Source: Kiritimatiellia bacterium (GTDB lineage: Bacteria > Verrucomicrobiota > Kiritimatiellia > RFP12 > UBA1067). From it: a DNA stretch of 43,900 nt. Of the stretch, positions 8,701-18,086 are shown piece after piece. The position numbers and the translations under genes are program-made. The notes below the pieces were generated by a model that was given only the letters and a program-made list of their open reading frames with translations, searched no databases and was not told the origin of the DNA. Within the stretch, counting starts at the first letter, position 1. Each line of letters begins with the position of its first letter. The stretch spans positions 1 through 43,900 of the forward strand of contig JAFTCL010000047.1 of NCBI GenBank assembly GCA_017454745.1, written 5' to 3'.

Positions 8701-10644
8701 ATGAAAAACATCCGGTTTACTCTTGTTGCAGCTTTTGCCGCAATGATAATGCCCAATGCTCATGCGGATGATACGGTTTATGCGAAACTGGTCGACGGAA
8801 CCTTTGCGTATTACGAAGACCAAGAATGCGAAACCCCTGCGGACACCCCGGAAACCGGCATTGCGGGTTGCGTGGTGCTTTTCGCGGACGATGCCGAATA
8901 TCAGGCACTCGTCCCCTACACCAACGAGTTGGCGACGGCTGTCGGCGGTCTTGCATATCTCCAGAACGATCTCACGCTCACCGGCGATACGGATTGGCGG
9001 GCGATGGATTTTGACCTTAACGGAAAAGTTATCACCCTGCGCGGTTATGATCTGGCGGTGCGCAAGCCGAAGGGCGAGGGCCGTATTACGGCAGGCAATC
9101 TGATCATGAATGGCGATTTCGACACCAGTGACGAAGGTTGGACGCTTTCGAGCAGCACCTGGCGAACTGGTTCCAACGGCTCCAGCAGCAATAACAAACC
9201 ATACGCCGGGAACATCTGGCTCGCGGTGGGCACATCGAGCGGGAGTGTGGCCGCAAAGCAGACTTTCAACATCGCCAAAACCCAAGACTGTTACGTTAGA
9301 TTCCGTTATTCCAAATATAATTCCACGTATGTCCAATATTTGGGAATCGGGATCGACGCGAACGCAAACATCATCGGAAAAAACTCGCTAAAATCCAGCG
9401 GCGGCGGCGCGGGGACCAACAGCTCGATTTATAAGCGGAATCTTTCCGCCGGCGAACACACGTTTTACATCTGCCGGTGGAACGGCTATGCGCTTATTGA
9501 TGAAATCACCGTTAGCCCAACGAGCCATCTCACCTTTGACATCCCGGAAGGTGATGAGTATGACAATACAAGCATCACGCTTGGCAGCACACAGGACTAC
9601 TTCTTTGACGGCATGGGACTTCAAGTCCGAAAGACGGGCAAAGGCAAGCTAACAATGTCCAAAGTAAATAACCGTTTCGGAGGAAACGGCATCACCTCGA
9701 TGGTGGTGGAAGAAGGTCAGGTGGTTAAAATGAACGGCGCCACATGCGACGCTTCCTATTCCAACATAACGGTCGAAGACGGAGCGCAGTTTGATCTGAA
9801 CGGCCGAACGTACCACGACTATGATTACACGCTGGCCGGATCCGGGCCTGACGGAACGGGCGCATTGACCAGTAGCGCGGAGCTTGACGAAGACACGGCC
9901 GCCGAAAAGAACACCGCGACATCGTTCCTCCGGAATGTCACGCTCGCAGATGATGCCACCGTCTATGCGCGTGAAACCATGGGTATGATTTTCTATAACT
10001 ATGATGCCTCGACCATGGCCATGAACGGCCATACCATCACCTATGACGGTGTCGGAGACCGCCGCATCTTTTCGGGTTCGCTATCCTATTCCGGAACTGG
10101 AAAGATCGTCATCGCGACCAACGGCTGGTTCCAAACCCGCGAGAAGACGGTAAGTGCCGGAGGATGCGACCTGGAGGTGTACGGCAAATACTGGCAGGAT
10201 TCCGGCGGCTTGTCGCCAGTCAACTCATTCGTCTTCCATACCGGTTCGGAGTTTTGCGAACTGAGTACCCCCAGCGCCGCAAAGGTTGTCTATTCGGTTT
10301 ACGCTCCCCCGCCCGTTTCCACCAGTAATGACGGACGGAACCATTGCCCCAAGGTACAACTCGGCGATCCCGACCATCTGGCGACAACCCTCGACCTTTC
10401 AAGACTCACCACATTTATCGACGACAGCCAAGAGGAGACCCTGACCTTTTTCGAGGGTTCAACTGTGACAGTGGAACTCGGAGACCGGGAAGCATTCGAC
10501 ACAAGCGCACTCTGGAAGTGGGCGAAAATACCCGACGGTGTTACCTTTATCCGATCGGAAAAGATGCGTAATCGCGGATTTGTCCTAATGGTATTGGATA
10601 CGGGGCTTTATTTCGCTCCAGGATCGATGGTGATCGTACGATGA
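8701..10644 (+). CDS. Secreted beta-helix surface protein with autotransporter-like repeats
   Basis: 647 residues with signal peptide ending near NAHA (about residue 22). Residues 130-260 contain a carbohydrate-binding-like beta-sandwich (GNLIMNGDFDTSDEGWTL ... YALIDEITVSP). From about 290 on, short beta-strand repeats (VRKTGKGKLTMSKVNNRFGG, VEEGQVVKMNG, DGAQFDLNGRTY) resemble passenger-domain repeats of autotransporters. No C-terminal beta-barrel is present; instead the last 100 residues (LGDPDHLATTLDLS to DTGLYFAPGSMVIVR) form a module shared with the protein at 24627-27653. AAGGGGA precedes the ATG. Its stop overlaps the start of the C10 peptidase (ATGA), so the two are translated together. 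Function is unknown; adhesion or glycan binding at the surface is an inference. Confidence 0.65.
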   Translation: MKNIRFTLVAAFAAMIMPNAHADDTVYAKLVDGTFAYYEDQECETPADTPETGIAGCVVLFADDAEYQALVPYTNELATAVGGLAYLQNDLTLTGDTDWRAMDFDLNGKVITLRGYDLAVRKPKGEGRITAGNLIMNGDFDTSDEGWTLSSSTWRTGSNGSSSNNKPYAGNIWLAVGTSSGSVAAKQTFNIAKTQDCYVRFRYSKYNSTYVQYLGIGIDANANIIGKNSLKSSGGGAGTNSSIYKRNLSAGEHTFYICRWNGYALIDEITVSPTSHLTFDIPEGDEYDNTSITLGSTQDYFFDGMGLQVRKTGKGKLTMSKVNNRFGGNGITSMVVEEGQVVKMNGATCDASYSNITVEDGAQFDLNGRTYHDYDYTLAGSGPDGTGALTSSAELDEDTAAEKNTATSFLRNVTLADDATVYARETMGMIFYNYDASTMAMNGHTITYDGVGDRRIFSGSLSYSGTGKIVIATNGWFQTREKTVSAGGCDLEVYGKYWQDSGGLSPVNSFVFHTGSEFCELSTPSAAKVVYSVYAPPPVSTSNDGRNHCPKVQLGDPDHLATTLDLSRLTTFIDDSQEETLTFFEGSTVTVELGDREAFDTSALWKWAKIPDGVTFIRSEKMRNRGFVLMVLDTGLYFAPGSMVIVR

Positions 10645-13598
10645 GAAGGCAAATCAAAATCCAAACCTCTTCCGTCCGGACAATCGGCGACAAGAGAGAC
10701 GTGTTCAAGGCGATCCTGACGACGATGGTCGCGGCCGGACTTATGGTTAAGGAAAGTTTCGGTGCGCCGGTAACGGAGGCCGACGCCGAACAGGCGGTAA
10801 TCGGTTGGGCGCGACTGAAAGAAGCGTTGGGCGCTAAATTCGATTCGGATATTGAGACGGAGTCGGTGCTGTCCTACGCGGGCAAAGACGGCAAAGGCGC
10901 CTTCTTCGTCGTGAATCTGAAAGAGCGCGGGTTCGTGGTGACCTCGGGCGACACCGGGTTGAACCCCATTCTCGCCTACTCCAAAGACGCAATCTGGATA
11001 GACGATCCCGCCGCCAACCCGCTTCTGGCAATGTTACCCATAGATGTCGCGGCGGCGACCGATATGTTGGACGCGCCGACTGGCGGTATAATGCTTGCGG
11101 CCGCGTCTCCCGCGCCTGCCGCCGTAAATGCCGCAAAATGGGAACGTTTGCTCAACCCCCCCGGCGCGAAGCTGGCTTCGGAACCACTCTTGTCCGTATC
11201 CGACCTGCGCGTCGATGTACTGCTTTCAACCCGCTGGGCTCAAAACAATTTCTCGGTTTACCCCACCCCTACGTCAAACACCGCCATAAGCTACAAATGC
11301 TTCAACCTCTATACGCCCCTCAACCGGCCGTGCGGTTGCGTGGCAACGGCCGGTGCGCAAATCATGTATTACCACAAATGGCCGAGAACCGCCATCACCG
11401 CCATAAAGGATTACTCCGGTACGGTGACTGATATGGGGAGTTGGAGTATCAGCCAAGGATACCAAACCTCAAGCGACAGCGGTTACACGGCATGGAATCC
11501 CGCTTTCGGCGGCACCTACGACTGGGATGCCATGTCGGGATTAACGGCGGACGGACGCAAAGCCATCGGCAAATTGACGCGCGATGTGGGCCTCACATGT
11601 CTAATGAGTTACGGGGCGTCTTCCAGCGGTTCGCACCTTTCGGCATTCTATCACCGCCTTCTCGACCAATTCGGATATCAGAACGCCAAAATCAAGGTCA
11701 AGCCCAGCGAGGACGACTGGCGGAAAGGCATTCTCTCCAACCTCGACGCGAAACTGCCCGTTGGTGTGGCGGTTCCCGGGCATGCGCTGGTTGCAGACGG
11801 TTACGGTTACCAAGACGGTACGCTCTATGTCCACTTCAACCTTGGCTGGGCCGGCAACAACCGGATTGAGGACGGGTGGGAAGGAAACGCCTGGTACGCT
11901 CCACCGGACCTCACAAGCGCCGATTCGTCGTTTACTTCCATCAGCTCGATTGTTTACAATGTGTACCCGCCCGACACCGCCGCAGCCAACTGTACAATCG
12001 TCAGCGGACGCGCGCTCGACAGCTCCGGCGTCCCGATTCCGGACATTACGGTCTCCGCCACGGATGTAGCCACCGGTAATGCGGCCGCTGCGGCGACAAC
12101 GGACGGTAACGGCATTTACGCCTTATTTCTCCCTGTTGCGTCATACACCCTCAAAGCAATCAGCGAAACCTATTACGGCGAAACCAGAGTGTCGGTCTCC
12201 GCATGCACCTCGACCACTGTAAACGAGCAAGGGACATACACGGTTGGCTCCGGCCGGGTTAACAACCAGCATGGCGTCGATCTTAATCTGGAGACGAAGA
12301 CAACGGCCTGCGCTACACCCACGGTCTCTCCGCCGTCAGGAACGCAAGTTTACGGTGAAACGCGGAACGTGCGTCTCTTCTGCTCGACGGACGGCTCGGT
12401 GATCCGCTATACGGTTGACGGAAGCGAACCGACCGAAGAAAGCGCCGTTTACCGCCATCCGTTCGCCATCACCGGATCGGTGACCGTAAAGGCGAAAGCC
12501 TTCGCCGATTTGTATCTTCCGAGCGAGACGGCGATCGCCGAATTGACACATACGGATTTTTTCGGCGACAGGTATCCAGACACTCCGGAAAACCGGGCTT
12601 TGCACTGGGTGGAGGAAACCGAAGAGACTTACGAGGCGACTGGCGTCTGGCAGTATCCCATCTATTATATTGACGGCCGGACACCCACTCTGGCGGAAAA
12701 CACATTCACCCCCAACGCATCCCCCGCCGGGCGGTTTGTGACGTTATATACCACGCTTATCTTCGAAAGCGTCCGCAGAGACATGGCAGACGTCCCTGAT
12801 AATATGGGAGGCGCAAAGGCCGCAGTATGCATCGGAACCAACGGAAACTTTCAAGTGTTTACCCGCCAAAACGACGTGCAGCAGTGGCGGGACGTGACCG
12901 GGTTAACGCCTGAACTTGGCATAGACTACACGCTGAAACTCATTCTTGACTGCGAAACAAAGCGCTATACCGCATCCGTAATGGAAGCGGATGGGAAGGA
13001 AACGCCGCTTCATGCGGACGGTGAGACCTCTTTCGCGTTCGCGTCCGGTGGGGAAACCCCGGTCCGGTCGATCGATTACGGCGGCCCGGTGAGCATAGCC
13101 TCGCTGTTCGGCAGTTATTCGGACGTGGCACCACTTTTCCTTAAGGGCGATGAGGTGGGAATGGGCGGATTTATCACTCTGACGGACGCGGAGGCCGGAT
13201 GGCTTAACGGTTTCGGAGACTATCTTGCCGTCAAAAACAAGGTGAACGGGATGTCTCTTAACGCTTTCCTAAACGCCTATCTGCTTAATCTAGACATTAT
13301 GTCGCCCGACTACTCGGATGACTGGGGGCGCTTACAAGTTTCTTCGCTGGATATCGACGAAACCGTTGTCAGGGTATCCGTCAGTCTTCTGCGCCGCTGC
13401 GCGGTACAGTGGGACGGAAAGGCCGCCCCCATCAACGGACGGCTGGAAATCTACGGTGGCATGATGCCTGGCGACCTCACCCCGATTCAAGTGATAAACA
13501 TAAGCGACTCTTGTTTTCGGGACGGCGATGAGACAGAATGCGCATTCGGGTTGGAAGAGGCGGCGCGGTTCTTCCGCGCCAAAATCGTGATGCCTTGA
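10641..13598 (+). CDS. Secreted C10 (streptopain-like) cysteine peptidase with C-terminal modules
   Basis: 985 residues. After a signal segment (about 20-43) comes a pro-domain-like region (EADAEQAVIGWA ... GFVVTSGDTGLNPILAYS). The catalytic domain has the C10 cysteine block CGCVATAGAQIMYYHKWP (nucleophile Cys233) and the histidine block PGHALVADGYGY (His381), followed by VHFNLGWAGNN. Residues about 450-540 form a carboxypeptidase-regulatory-like beta-sandwich (SGRALDSSGVPIPDITVSA). Residues about 555-635 form a chitobiase C-terminal-like domain (IRYTVDGSEPTEESAVY). A further 350 residues are unassigned and end ARFFRAKIVMP. It overlaps the preceding stop codon by 4 nt. Likely degrades extracellular or host protein; the real target is not readable from sequence. 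Confidence 0.85.
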   Translation: MRRQIKIQTSSVRTIGDKRDVFKAILTTMVAAGLMVKESFGAPVTEADAEQAVIGWARLKEALGAKFDSDIETESVLSYAGKDGKGAFFVVNLKERGFVVTSGDTGLNPILAYSKDAIWIDDPAANPLLAMLPIDVAAATDMLDAPTGGIMLAAASPAPAAVNAAKWERLLNPPGAKLASEPLLSVSDLRVDVLLSTRWAQNNFSVYPTPTSNTAISYKCFNLYTPLNRPCGCVATAGAQIMYYHKWPRTAITAIKDYSGTVTDMGSWSISQGYQTSSDSGYTAWNPAFGGTYDWDAMSGLTADGRKAIGKLTRDVGLTCLMSYGASSSGSHLSAFYHRLLDQFGYQNAKIKVKPSEDDWRKGILSNLDAKLPVGVAVPGHALVADGYGYQDGTLYVHFNLGWAGNNRIEDGWEGNAWYAPPDLTSADSSFTSISSIVYNVYPPDTAAANCTIVSGRALDSSGVPIPDITVSATDVATGNAAAAATTDGNGIYALFLPVASYTLKAISETYYGETRVSVSACTSTTVNEQGTYTVGSGRVNNQHGVDLNLETKTTACATPTVSPPSGTQVYGETRNVRLFCSTDGSVIRYTVDGSEPTEESAVYRHPFAITGSVTVKAKAFADLYLPSETAIAELTHTDFFGDRYPDTPENRALHWVEETEETYEATGVWQYPIYYIDGRTPTLAENTFTPNASPAGRFVTLYTTLIFESVRRDMADVPDNMGGAKAAVCIGTNGNFQVFTRQNDVQQWRDVTGLTPELGIDYTLKLILDCETKRYTASVMEADGKETPLHADGETSFAFASGGETPVRSIDYGGPVSIASLFGSYSDVAPLFLKGDEVGMGGFITLTDAEAGWLNGFGDYLAVKNKVNGMSLNAFLNAYLLNLDIMSPDYSDDWGRLQVSSLDIDETVVRVSVSLLRRCAVQWDGKAAPINGRLEIYGGMMPGDLTPIQVINISDSCFRDGDETECAFGLEEAARFFRAKIVMP

Positions 13599-13654
13599 CA
13601 AACGGAAGACGAACCGTCAAAGGCGATTGTCCCCGCCGAAAAGAAAGGTGAAAA

Positions 13655-15034
13655 ATGAAACGGATCATTAGTGTGTTGGTCGCGGCCAGCGCGTTTTGCG
13701 CGTGCGCGGCGGAGGTTCAGGTTGACTTTGGGAAAACCGTCGGGCCGATCAAGCCGGTTAATGGGGTGGGACAACCGCCCCTCGTCGGCAAACTGGCGAA
13801 CTATCCGATGTTCCACTACCTCAAGGAGGCGGGCATCCCCTATTCGCGCCTTCACGATGTCGGCGGCTGGCTCGGCGGCGGACTCTTTGTAGACATCCCC
13901 GTACTTTTCCCCAACTTCGACGCCGACGAGAACGATCCGAAGAGCTACCGCTTCGCCTACACGGACTCTCTTCTAAAGGCACTCGATGCAAACAGTGTGG
14001 AGCCATTCTTCCGTCTGGGCGTGACGATCGAGAACTTCGTGGAGCGCGGATATCCGCCAATGAACATCCTGCCGCCCAAGGACTATGCAAAATGGGGTCG
14101 CATTTGCGAGCGCGTGATCCGCCACTACACCGAGGGCTGGGCAGACGGTTTCAAGATGCGGATTACCTACTGGGAGATTTGGAACGAACCGGAAAACAAT
14201 CCGGACGACAACCGCAACCCGATGTTCCGCGCACCCTTCACCGAGTACATTAAGCTATACGGCACCGTGGCGCCGTATCTCAAAGAAAAATTCCCGCACC
14301 TCAAGTTTGGCGGTTACGGAAGTTGCGGATTCTATGCGGGCGTTGGATCCGGACAAGTTGCCGCCGCAAATTCCTCGCCGCGCACTAAATACTTCGTCGA
14401 TTGTTCCCACCGATTTCTCGCCGCCGCGCGCGACAACAAATGGCCGCTCGACTTCTACTCCTACCACTCATACTCCGATCCTGCCGAGGCTCTGCGCCAG
14501 GTGCGTTTCGCCGACGAACACCTCAACGAATACGGCTTTACCGCCGACAAGTGCGAGCGTATCTTCAACGAATGGCTCCCCTACGTAAGCCACGACAACC
14601 TCGGTTCGGCCATTCAGGCAGCAGGCGTAGCCGCCGAGCTGATCGGCCTTCAGAACGGCCCCTGCAACGTCGCGTGCATTTACGACGCGCGTTGCGACGT
14701 GGGGAACTACTCGCCTCTCTTCAACCCGCTCACCTACAAACCGCACAAGGCGTACTACGCTTTCACCGCGTTTAACGAACTGCGCACACGCGGCACCGCG
14801 GTCGCCGCGCAGGCGTTCGGCGACAAGAACCTGTGGGTGACGGCAGCCAAGGGCGAAAAAGATACCGCCGTGATGATGGCGAACGATTCCGACAAGCCGA
14901 TTCCGCTTGTGTGCGACTTCCAGGGCCGCGCCGTCGCCTCCTGCCGCATCACCGACAAAGACCGCACCGACGCCACCGTCCCCTTACCGTCCGAGTTGCC
15001 GCCGCGCTCGTTCATCGTGGTCATTCTACAATAA
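13655..15034 (+). CDS. Secreted GH39-like clan A glycoside hydrolase
   Basis: 459 residues with signal peptide ending near CACAA. The (beta/alpha)8 barrel of clan GH-A is recognised by YWEIWNEPEN, with Glu178 as expected acid/base, and FNEWLPY, with Glu306 as expected nucleophile. The spacing and the opening SRLHDVGGW resemble GH39 (beta-xylosidase and alpha-L-iduronidase family). The last 80 residues form a beta-sandwich cap (GEKDTAVMMANDSDKPIP). The exact family within the clan and the substrate are not certain; GH79 or GH30 relatives are less likely. AAAGGTG precedes the ATG. It lies 57 nt after the C10 peptidase gene and may be co-transcribed. Confidence 0.78.
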   Translation: MKRIISVLVAASAFCACAAEVQVDFGKTVGPIKPVNGVGQPPLVGKLANYPMFHYLKEAGIPYSRLHDVGGWLGGGLFVDIPVLFPNFDADENDPKSYRFAYTDSLLKALDANSVEPFFRLGVTIENFVERGYPPMNILPPKDYAKWGRICERVIRHYTEGWADGFKMRITYWEIWNEPENNPDDNRNPMFRAPFTEYIKLYGTVAPYLKEKFPHLKFGGYGSCGFYAGVGSGQVAAANSSPRTKYFVDCSHRFLAAARDNKWPLDFYSYHSYSDPAEALRQVRFADEHLNEYGFTADKCERIFNEWLPYVSHDNLGSAIQAAGVAAELIGLQNGPCNVACIYDARCDVGNYSPLFNPLTYKPHKAYYAFTAFNELRTRGTAVAAQAFGDKNLWVTAAKGEKDTAVMMANDSDKPIPLVCDFQGRAVASCRITDKDRTDATVPLPSELPPRSFIVVILQ

Positions 15035-15134
15035 TTACCGGCGACCTTTCCCGGCCAATTCCACGATATTCCAAGACAGCGGCTTCGCGTCCGTCCGGAT
15101 CGTGTTGTCAATTCAGCCGTCTTTCCATTGCGGA

Positions 15135-16964
15135 TCACGGCGCGGAAGATGCGTTTGCCTTGCGGAGACTCTCAAAGTACTTGTTAATTTCGGCGGCATG
15201 GACTGTCTCGCGACGCGCTTTGACACCGAATGATTTCACATCCCGAATCCAGTTCTCGACCGCTTCGGCACACGTAGCGGGACGCGTCCACTTCAAACCG
15301 CTTTTCGCGGCTACCGCCTTCAGCGGCTCGTAGTTGAGCAACATGTAATGATCCACCGAAAGTTTCTCGCGCCTGACGCGGGATGCGAACGGCTCACCGG
15401 CCTTTTCCGCGGCGGCAACCGCCTCGTCCATGAGGCGCGCCGCCTCAAGTTTGTCGGCGCCGGTCAGAAACGGAGCCCCTTTGTGTCCGCAACCGACAAC
15501 CTGTTTCGTTTTTCCGGGGCCGTTTTCTATTACGGCGATGAACTCCTTCAGTGCGGGCGCGGCGGTGCCGTAGTAACCACGCATGAACTCGTCCGTCAGC
15601 CGCTTCTCGTCTTCGCCCGGGTCCCAAAGAAGATGCGATGTAACATAGTGCCGAAGCGCCGCGAACGTACCGGCGGCACAAAGCGCGTCTCCCTGCTCGA
15701 ACACCCCCACGGTTCCGTTCTCGGCAAAGAGTCGAATGTTTGGAGCAATGGAACCAATGTTCGGATGCGGCATCATGTAATTGTGGAAATTCGCGAGGTA
15801 ATCCCAAATGAAAAGGTTGCCGACAGCCACCTTGCTCCAATCCGCCAAATCTTTCACAAACTCCGCGTTCCGGGGAGCGGTCGGATCGTTAAGCGGACGG
15901 GCGAAGTCGCATTCGATATCGCACAGCCGCACGACCACGTTATGGAGCGGACGGGTTTTCGCCGGGGCCTTTCTGGTAAACTGATAGGCGAAGGTGTCGA
16001 TCCGCACATTCGGGAATTCCTTCTCCACCGCCGCCGCGACATCGTTCGCAAAACGCAGATACGGGCCGGATGGCACCCCGCCATCCTCGTCCATCATCGC
16101 CTTGCACTTTTCGCAAGTGCAATACCCGCGCCAGTCGTTCTGGGACACCTGAATGAAATCCACGGACGAATCCTCGCGGAGCCGCTTCAGCGTCTCATTG
16201 ATGTACTCCGCCTTCATCTCGTCGTTGGCGAGGCAGAGCTGCTTCGCCTCGCGCTTACCGCCCACGAGCGAGTACCATTCGGGATGCTTCTCGAAATAGA
16301 CATCGGGCGGGAGTACTTCAAAGAAGGAATGATACGCGCTGCGGCGGCCCTTGAAGAAGTAGAGCCGGTGGTTGCCACCCATCTCCGGCGGAATAAATTT
16401 CATCTCGGAAAGCATATAGCGCGTGAGCGACGAGAAGTTCCCCTTTGAACGGACTTTGAAAAGCGGGTCGAACCCGTCAAGGTAATAGGTCTCCCGATAC
16501 TTGAACTGCGGCGCGTATTCAAGGTCGATGCCGGCTACCGGCAACCGTTCAAGTTTAGGATAAAACGCCTCGGTTGAGGTCCACCATCTAACTCCGCACC
16601 ATCGCTCAAGGTATAGATCGACCACGTAAAGCGGCGCCCGGGCCGGATCGCCGTCCAACACTACGCCGCCATCGACCGACTTGAGGAAAACGCCGTCCGT
16701 TTCCCATGGTTTATCGCCGCGCACGGCTTTCGCCGTCTTTGTCGCGCCAACGAACAACCGCTCGCCGTCTGCCGCGTTTTTTTCGGCAACGATGTCGGGA
16801 CGTCTGCCAAGCACCTTTTCCAATTCGCCCGCCAGCTCTGACGCGGCGGACTGTTCGATCGCGGTGGGCGAATCCGGCAAAACCACGACCGGATCCGCCG
16901 ACCAGCCGTCGCAAACCGCCGAAAACAGAAAAACCGCCGAACAAATCAGAAAACCATTCCTCAT
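15135..16964 (-). CDS. Secreted DUF4838-family protein with GH67/GH20-type N-terminal domain
   Basis: 609 residues. Signal peptide of about 22 residues, then a beta/alpha N-terminal domain (LPDSPTAIEQSAASELAGEL) like the non-catalytic N-domain of alpha-glucuronidases and GH20 enzymes. The TIM-barrel-like DUF4838 core follows, recognised by CGVRWWTSTEAFYPK, the cysteine motif GYCTCEKC and VVVRLCDIECDFARPLND. A glycosidase role is suspected from the fold; no activity is established for the family that I can name. Paralogous to the protein at 27719-30028. Convergent with the GH39-like gene. GAGGAG precedes the ATG. Confidence 0.75.
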   Translation of the reverse strand: MRNGFLICSAVFLFSAVCDGWSADPVVVLPDSPTAIEQSAASELAGELEKVLGRRPDIVAEKNAADGERLFVGATKTAKAVRGDKPWETDGVFLKSVDGGVVLDGDPARAPLYVVDLYLERWCGVRWWTSTEAFYPKLERLPVAGIDLEYAPQFKYRETYYLDGFDPLFKVRSKGNFSSLTRYMLSEMKFIPPEMGGNHRLYFFKGRRSAYHSFFEVLPPDVYFEKHPEWYSLVGGKREAKQLCLANDEMKAEYINETLKRLREDSSVDFIQVSQNDWRGYCTCEKCKAMMDEDGGVPSGPYLRFANDVAAAVEKEFPNVRIDTFAYQFTRKAPAKTRPLHNVVVRLCDIECDFARPLNDPTAPRNAEFVKDLADWSKVAVGNLFIWDYLANFHNYMMPHPNIGSIAPNIRLFAENGTVGVFEQGDALCAAGTFAALRHYVTSHLLWDPGEDEKRLTDEFMRGYYGTAAPALKEFIAVIENGPGKTKQVVGCGHKGAPFLTGADKLEAARLMDEAVAAAEKAGEPFASRVRREKLSVDHYMLLNYEPLKAVAAKSGLKWTRPATCAEAVENWIRDVKSFGVKARRETVHAAEINKYFESLRKANASSAP

Positions 16965-16994
16965 AAAACCATTCTCCTCAATAAATCGAGTTAA

Positions 16995-17024
16995 ATTTTA
17001 ACCTATTTATCTGTTTTGTAACAA
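16995..17024 (-). promoter_or_regulatory. Promoter of the DUF4838 gene
   Basis: Minus strand TTGTTA (17024-17019), 18-bp spacer, TAAAAT (17000-16995), about 30 nt before the start codon. Confidence 0.6.
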
Positions 17025-17130
17025 GCTTAAACGCACGGGAGACATTTTCTTGGGCACATAATACGAAAACTGCGGTTAGACGACCATAATCAATGTAATC
17101 AACAAAATGCGTTTTTTTTCGTTTTAGCTA

Positions 17131-17160
17131 TTGACTTTGGCGACAGGACTGTGATATCAT
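17131..17160 (+). promoter_or_regulatory. Promoter of the tRNA cluster
   Basis: TTGACT at 17131-17136, 18-bp spacer, TATCAT at 17155-17160. It ends about 30 nt before the first tRNA. Confidence 0.75.
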
Positions 17161-17191
17161 ACTTCCCACTTTGAACGACAAAGGGTTACAT

Positions 17192-17266
17192 TCCGGTGTA
17201 GCGCAGTGGTAGCGCAGTTGGCTGTTAACCAATTGGTCGCCGGTTCGAATCCAGCCACCGGAGCCA
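17192..17266 (+). tRNA. tRNA-Asn (GTT), copy 1, CCA encoded
   Basis: Cloverleaf with acceptor TCCGGTG/CACCGGA, D arm GCGC/GCGC, anticodon loop CTGTTAA giving GTT, T loop TTCGAAT, discriminator G and encoded CCA (17264-17266). The T stem GCCGG/CCAGC has one C-A mismatch, present in both copies. Confidence 0.95.
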
Positions 17267-17292
17267 TACCCCCTTTGTCATTTTTTATGGAT

Positions 17293-17369
17293 GGCGAAAG
17301 TAGCTCAGTCGGTAGAGCTCCAGATTGTGGATCTGGCTGTCGCGGGTTCAAGTCCCGTCTTTCGCCCCA
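17293..17369 (+). tRNA. tRNA-His (GTG), CCA encoded
   Basis: Acceptor GCGAAAG/CTTTCGC, with the extra G(-1) at 17293 facing C73 (17366), the hallmark of tRNA-His. Anticodon loop TTGTGGA gives GTG. D arm GCTC/GAGC, T arm GCGGG TTCAAGT CCCGT, encoded CCA at 17367-17369. Confidence 0.95.
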
Positions 17370-17385
17370 GTTGCGATTTACACAT

Positions 17386-17460
17386 TCCGGTGTAGCGCAG
17401 TGGTAGCGCAGTTGGCTGTTAACCAATTGGTCGCCGGTTCGAATCCAGCCACCGGAGCCA
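17386..17460 (+). tRNA. tRNA-Asn (GTT), copy 2, CCA encoded
   Basis: Identical over its 75 nt to the copy at 17192-17266, including the T-stem C-A mismatch and encoded CCA. It starts 194 bp after the first copy, so the pair probably arose by local duplication around tRNA-His. Confidence 0.95.
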
Positions 17461-17465
17461 TCTAA

Positions 17466-17503
17466 CTGCCGGAAGCCCCAAAAGCTTCCGGCAGTTTTTT
17501 TTT
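17466..17503 (+). terminator. Terminator of the tRNA cluster
   Basis: Perfect 11-bp stem CTGCCGGAAGC/GCTTCCGGCAG with a 7-nt loop and a run of nine T, 5 nt after the last tRNA. Confidence 0.93.
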
Positions 17504-17575
17504 GTATCCGAACACGCCAAGGAGCGCCGCCGCCATTATTGTGCAAGCGGAGGACAACTCACGCGGCCGCGAATC

Positions 17576-17953
17576 CTACAGCGTCTCCGACACCGCCAAC
17601 ACCGCATTACGCACGCAGTCTTCGCAACTGCAAAGCGCCTTGCCCGTATTGACACCTTTTAAATCCCGGCAAACCGTCGCCCCGCTCAATCCGGAGAAAC
17701 GCGACATGATGGCGCGGGAATTTTTCATCGCCGTGCCCGGTTCCGCCGTAAGTGACGACACCATGATTCCGCCGACGAGCGCACCGCAGGTGCCTTCCAT
17801 CGTTCCCATGCCGGAGCCGAACCCCGAGCCGAGCCGCATAAGCCGGGCTTCGTCAATGCCAAGCACATCGGCGAAAGCGACCAGCACCGCCTGACAGCAG
17901 TTCATCTCCCGTTTGCGTTTTGCCGCATATTCCATACGTTCTTCAATCGTCAT
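17576..17953 (-). CDS. C_GCAxxG_C_C family protein
   Basis: 125-residue cytoplasmic protein of the small cysteine-rich family named for its conserved C, GCAxxG, C, C pattern. Here it shows NCCQAVLVAF, GSGFGSGMGTMEGTCGALVGG and a C-terminal CSCEDC. Members are thought to be redox or metal proteins, but the biochemical role is not established. In the second motif the usual first Cys is partly replaced (MGTMEGTCGA), a mild departure. The start at 17953 is chosen because GGGAG lies 4 nt upstream; the frame is open further upstream with no conserved sequence. Convergent with the tRNA cluster. Confidence 0.75.
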   Translation of the reverse strand: MTIEERMEYAAKRKREMNCCQAVLVAFADVLGIDEARLMRLGSGFGSGMGTMEGTCGALVGGIMVSSLTAEPGTAMKNSRAIMSRFSGLSGATVCRDLKGVNTGKALCSCEDCVRNAVLAVSETL

Positions 17954-18018
17954 AATGCTCCCCTTGTCCAGTGTACAATAACGGGCAAAGCTTACCATAT
18001 TCTGCCGGCGACAACAAT

Positions 18019-18061
18019 TAAAAAAGATGCCGACCGCGCGAATTGCAGCGATCGGCATCTT
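18019..18061 (-). terminator. Terminator of secDF
   Basis: Minus strand AAGATGCCGA ... TCGGCATCTT stem followed by a T-rich tail, about 26 nt after the secDF stop codon. Confidence 0.8.
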
Positions 18062-18086
18062 AAACAGGACTTCCCAACCCGTAGCG

